Shown here: piece by piece, positions 63,939 to 64,000 of the stretch
How the letters are laid out: every line of letters starts with the position of its first letter
How positions within the stretch are numbered: position 1 is the stretch's first letter
Source of the DNA: Varroa destructor
Taxonomy: Eukaryota > Arthropoda > Arachnida > Mesostigmata > Varroidae
DNA: 64,000 nucleotides
NCBI RefSeq assembly: GCF_002443255.2
Contig: NW_019211454.1
Coordinates: 35,384,061 to 35,448,060 of the forward strand
Reading direction: 5' to 3'
Notes under the pieces: generated by a model
What the model was told of the DNA's origin: nothing
The model's input: the letters and a program-made list of their open reading frames with translations, nothing else
The model's database searches: none
Translations under genes and position numbers: made by a program

Positions 63939-64000
63939 TGATCTACTTGAATACTGAAGCGTGCAGTGGGAAAATTGCTCAAAATCTAACAATGCCTTAC

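Larger units (their letters stand above)
63258..64000 (+). other. 3' flank of CD36-like gene, probable 3' UTR
   Basis: This is AT-rich sequence with no further recognisable exon. If the stop at 63255 is used, it would be the 3' UTR. It contains AATAAA hexamers at 63797-63802 and 63933-63938, either of which could direct polyadenylation. If the donor at 63230 is used, this stretch is intron instead. Confidence 0.5.

Overview
The window looks like invertebrate, probably arthropod, nuclear DNA. It is AT-leaning, carries many microsatellites and has GT-AG introns, and it contains no bacterial-style operons or dense coding. The only gene I can identify is an animal CD36-family (class B scavenger receptor) gene on the + strand at the right end. 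A parasitiform mite or tick-like host would fit the base composition, the non-depleted CpG and the CGA/CTG/GAC triplet tracts, but that is inference and I cannot name a species. A run of exactly 100 N at 41663-41762 marks a draft-assembly gap.

Region by region: 1-58.9 kb holds no protein-coding gene that I recognise. It alternates AT-rich sequence with GC/CpG- and triplet-rich islands at about 0.5-3.5, 6.6-8.6, 10.1-12.0, 18.65-19.7, 27.2-27.65, 37.1-37.9, 44.9-45.6, 48.0-49.0, 50.1-50.5 and 53.3-53.7 kb. These islands resemble promoter/5' leader DNA. Some end in good splice-donor matches (about 1961, 3057, 7552, 50169), and one contains a possible signal-peptide first exon (7419-7551). A minus-strand open frame of 229 codons at 29421-30110 is longer than I would expect by chance, but I cannot assign it. 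Several perfect inverted repeats stand out: 13258-13300, 26319-26362, 29643-29691, and a cluster at 52501-52608.

59.1-63.3 kb: I assembled a CD36-family gene from seven coding exons, with all six junctions canonical GT-AG and all phases consistent. The product is 514 aa: a short cytoplasmic N-tail with a cysteine cluster, a first membrane helix, a large glycosylated ectodomain with the family motifs, a second membrane helix and a 9-residue tail. A donor-like site just after the second helix leaves open a different, longer tail encoded beyond the window. A 5' untranslated leader exon is expected upstream, because an acceptor sits 10 bases before the start codon, but I could not place it.

I did not find a new multi-gene system here. 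The best leads are the unassigned 229-codon frame with its embedded palindrome, the stem-loop cluster near 52.5 kb, and the reduced-cysteine ectodomain of the CD36-like protein.
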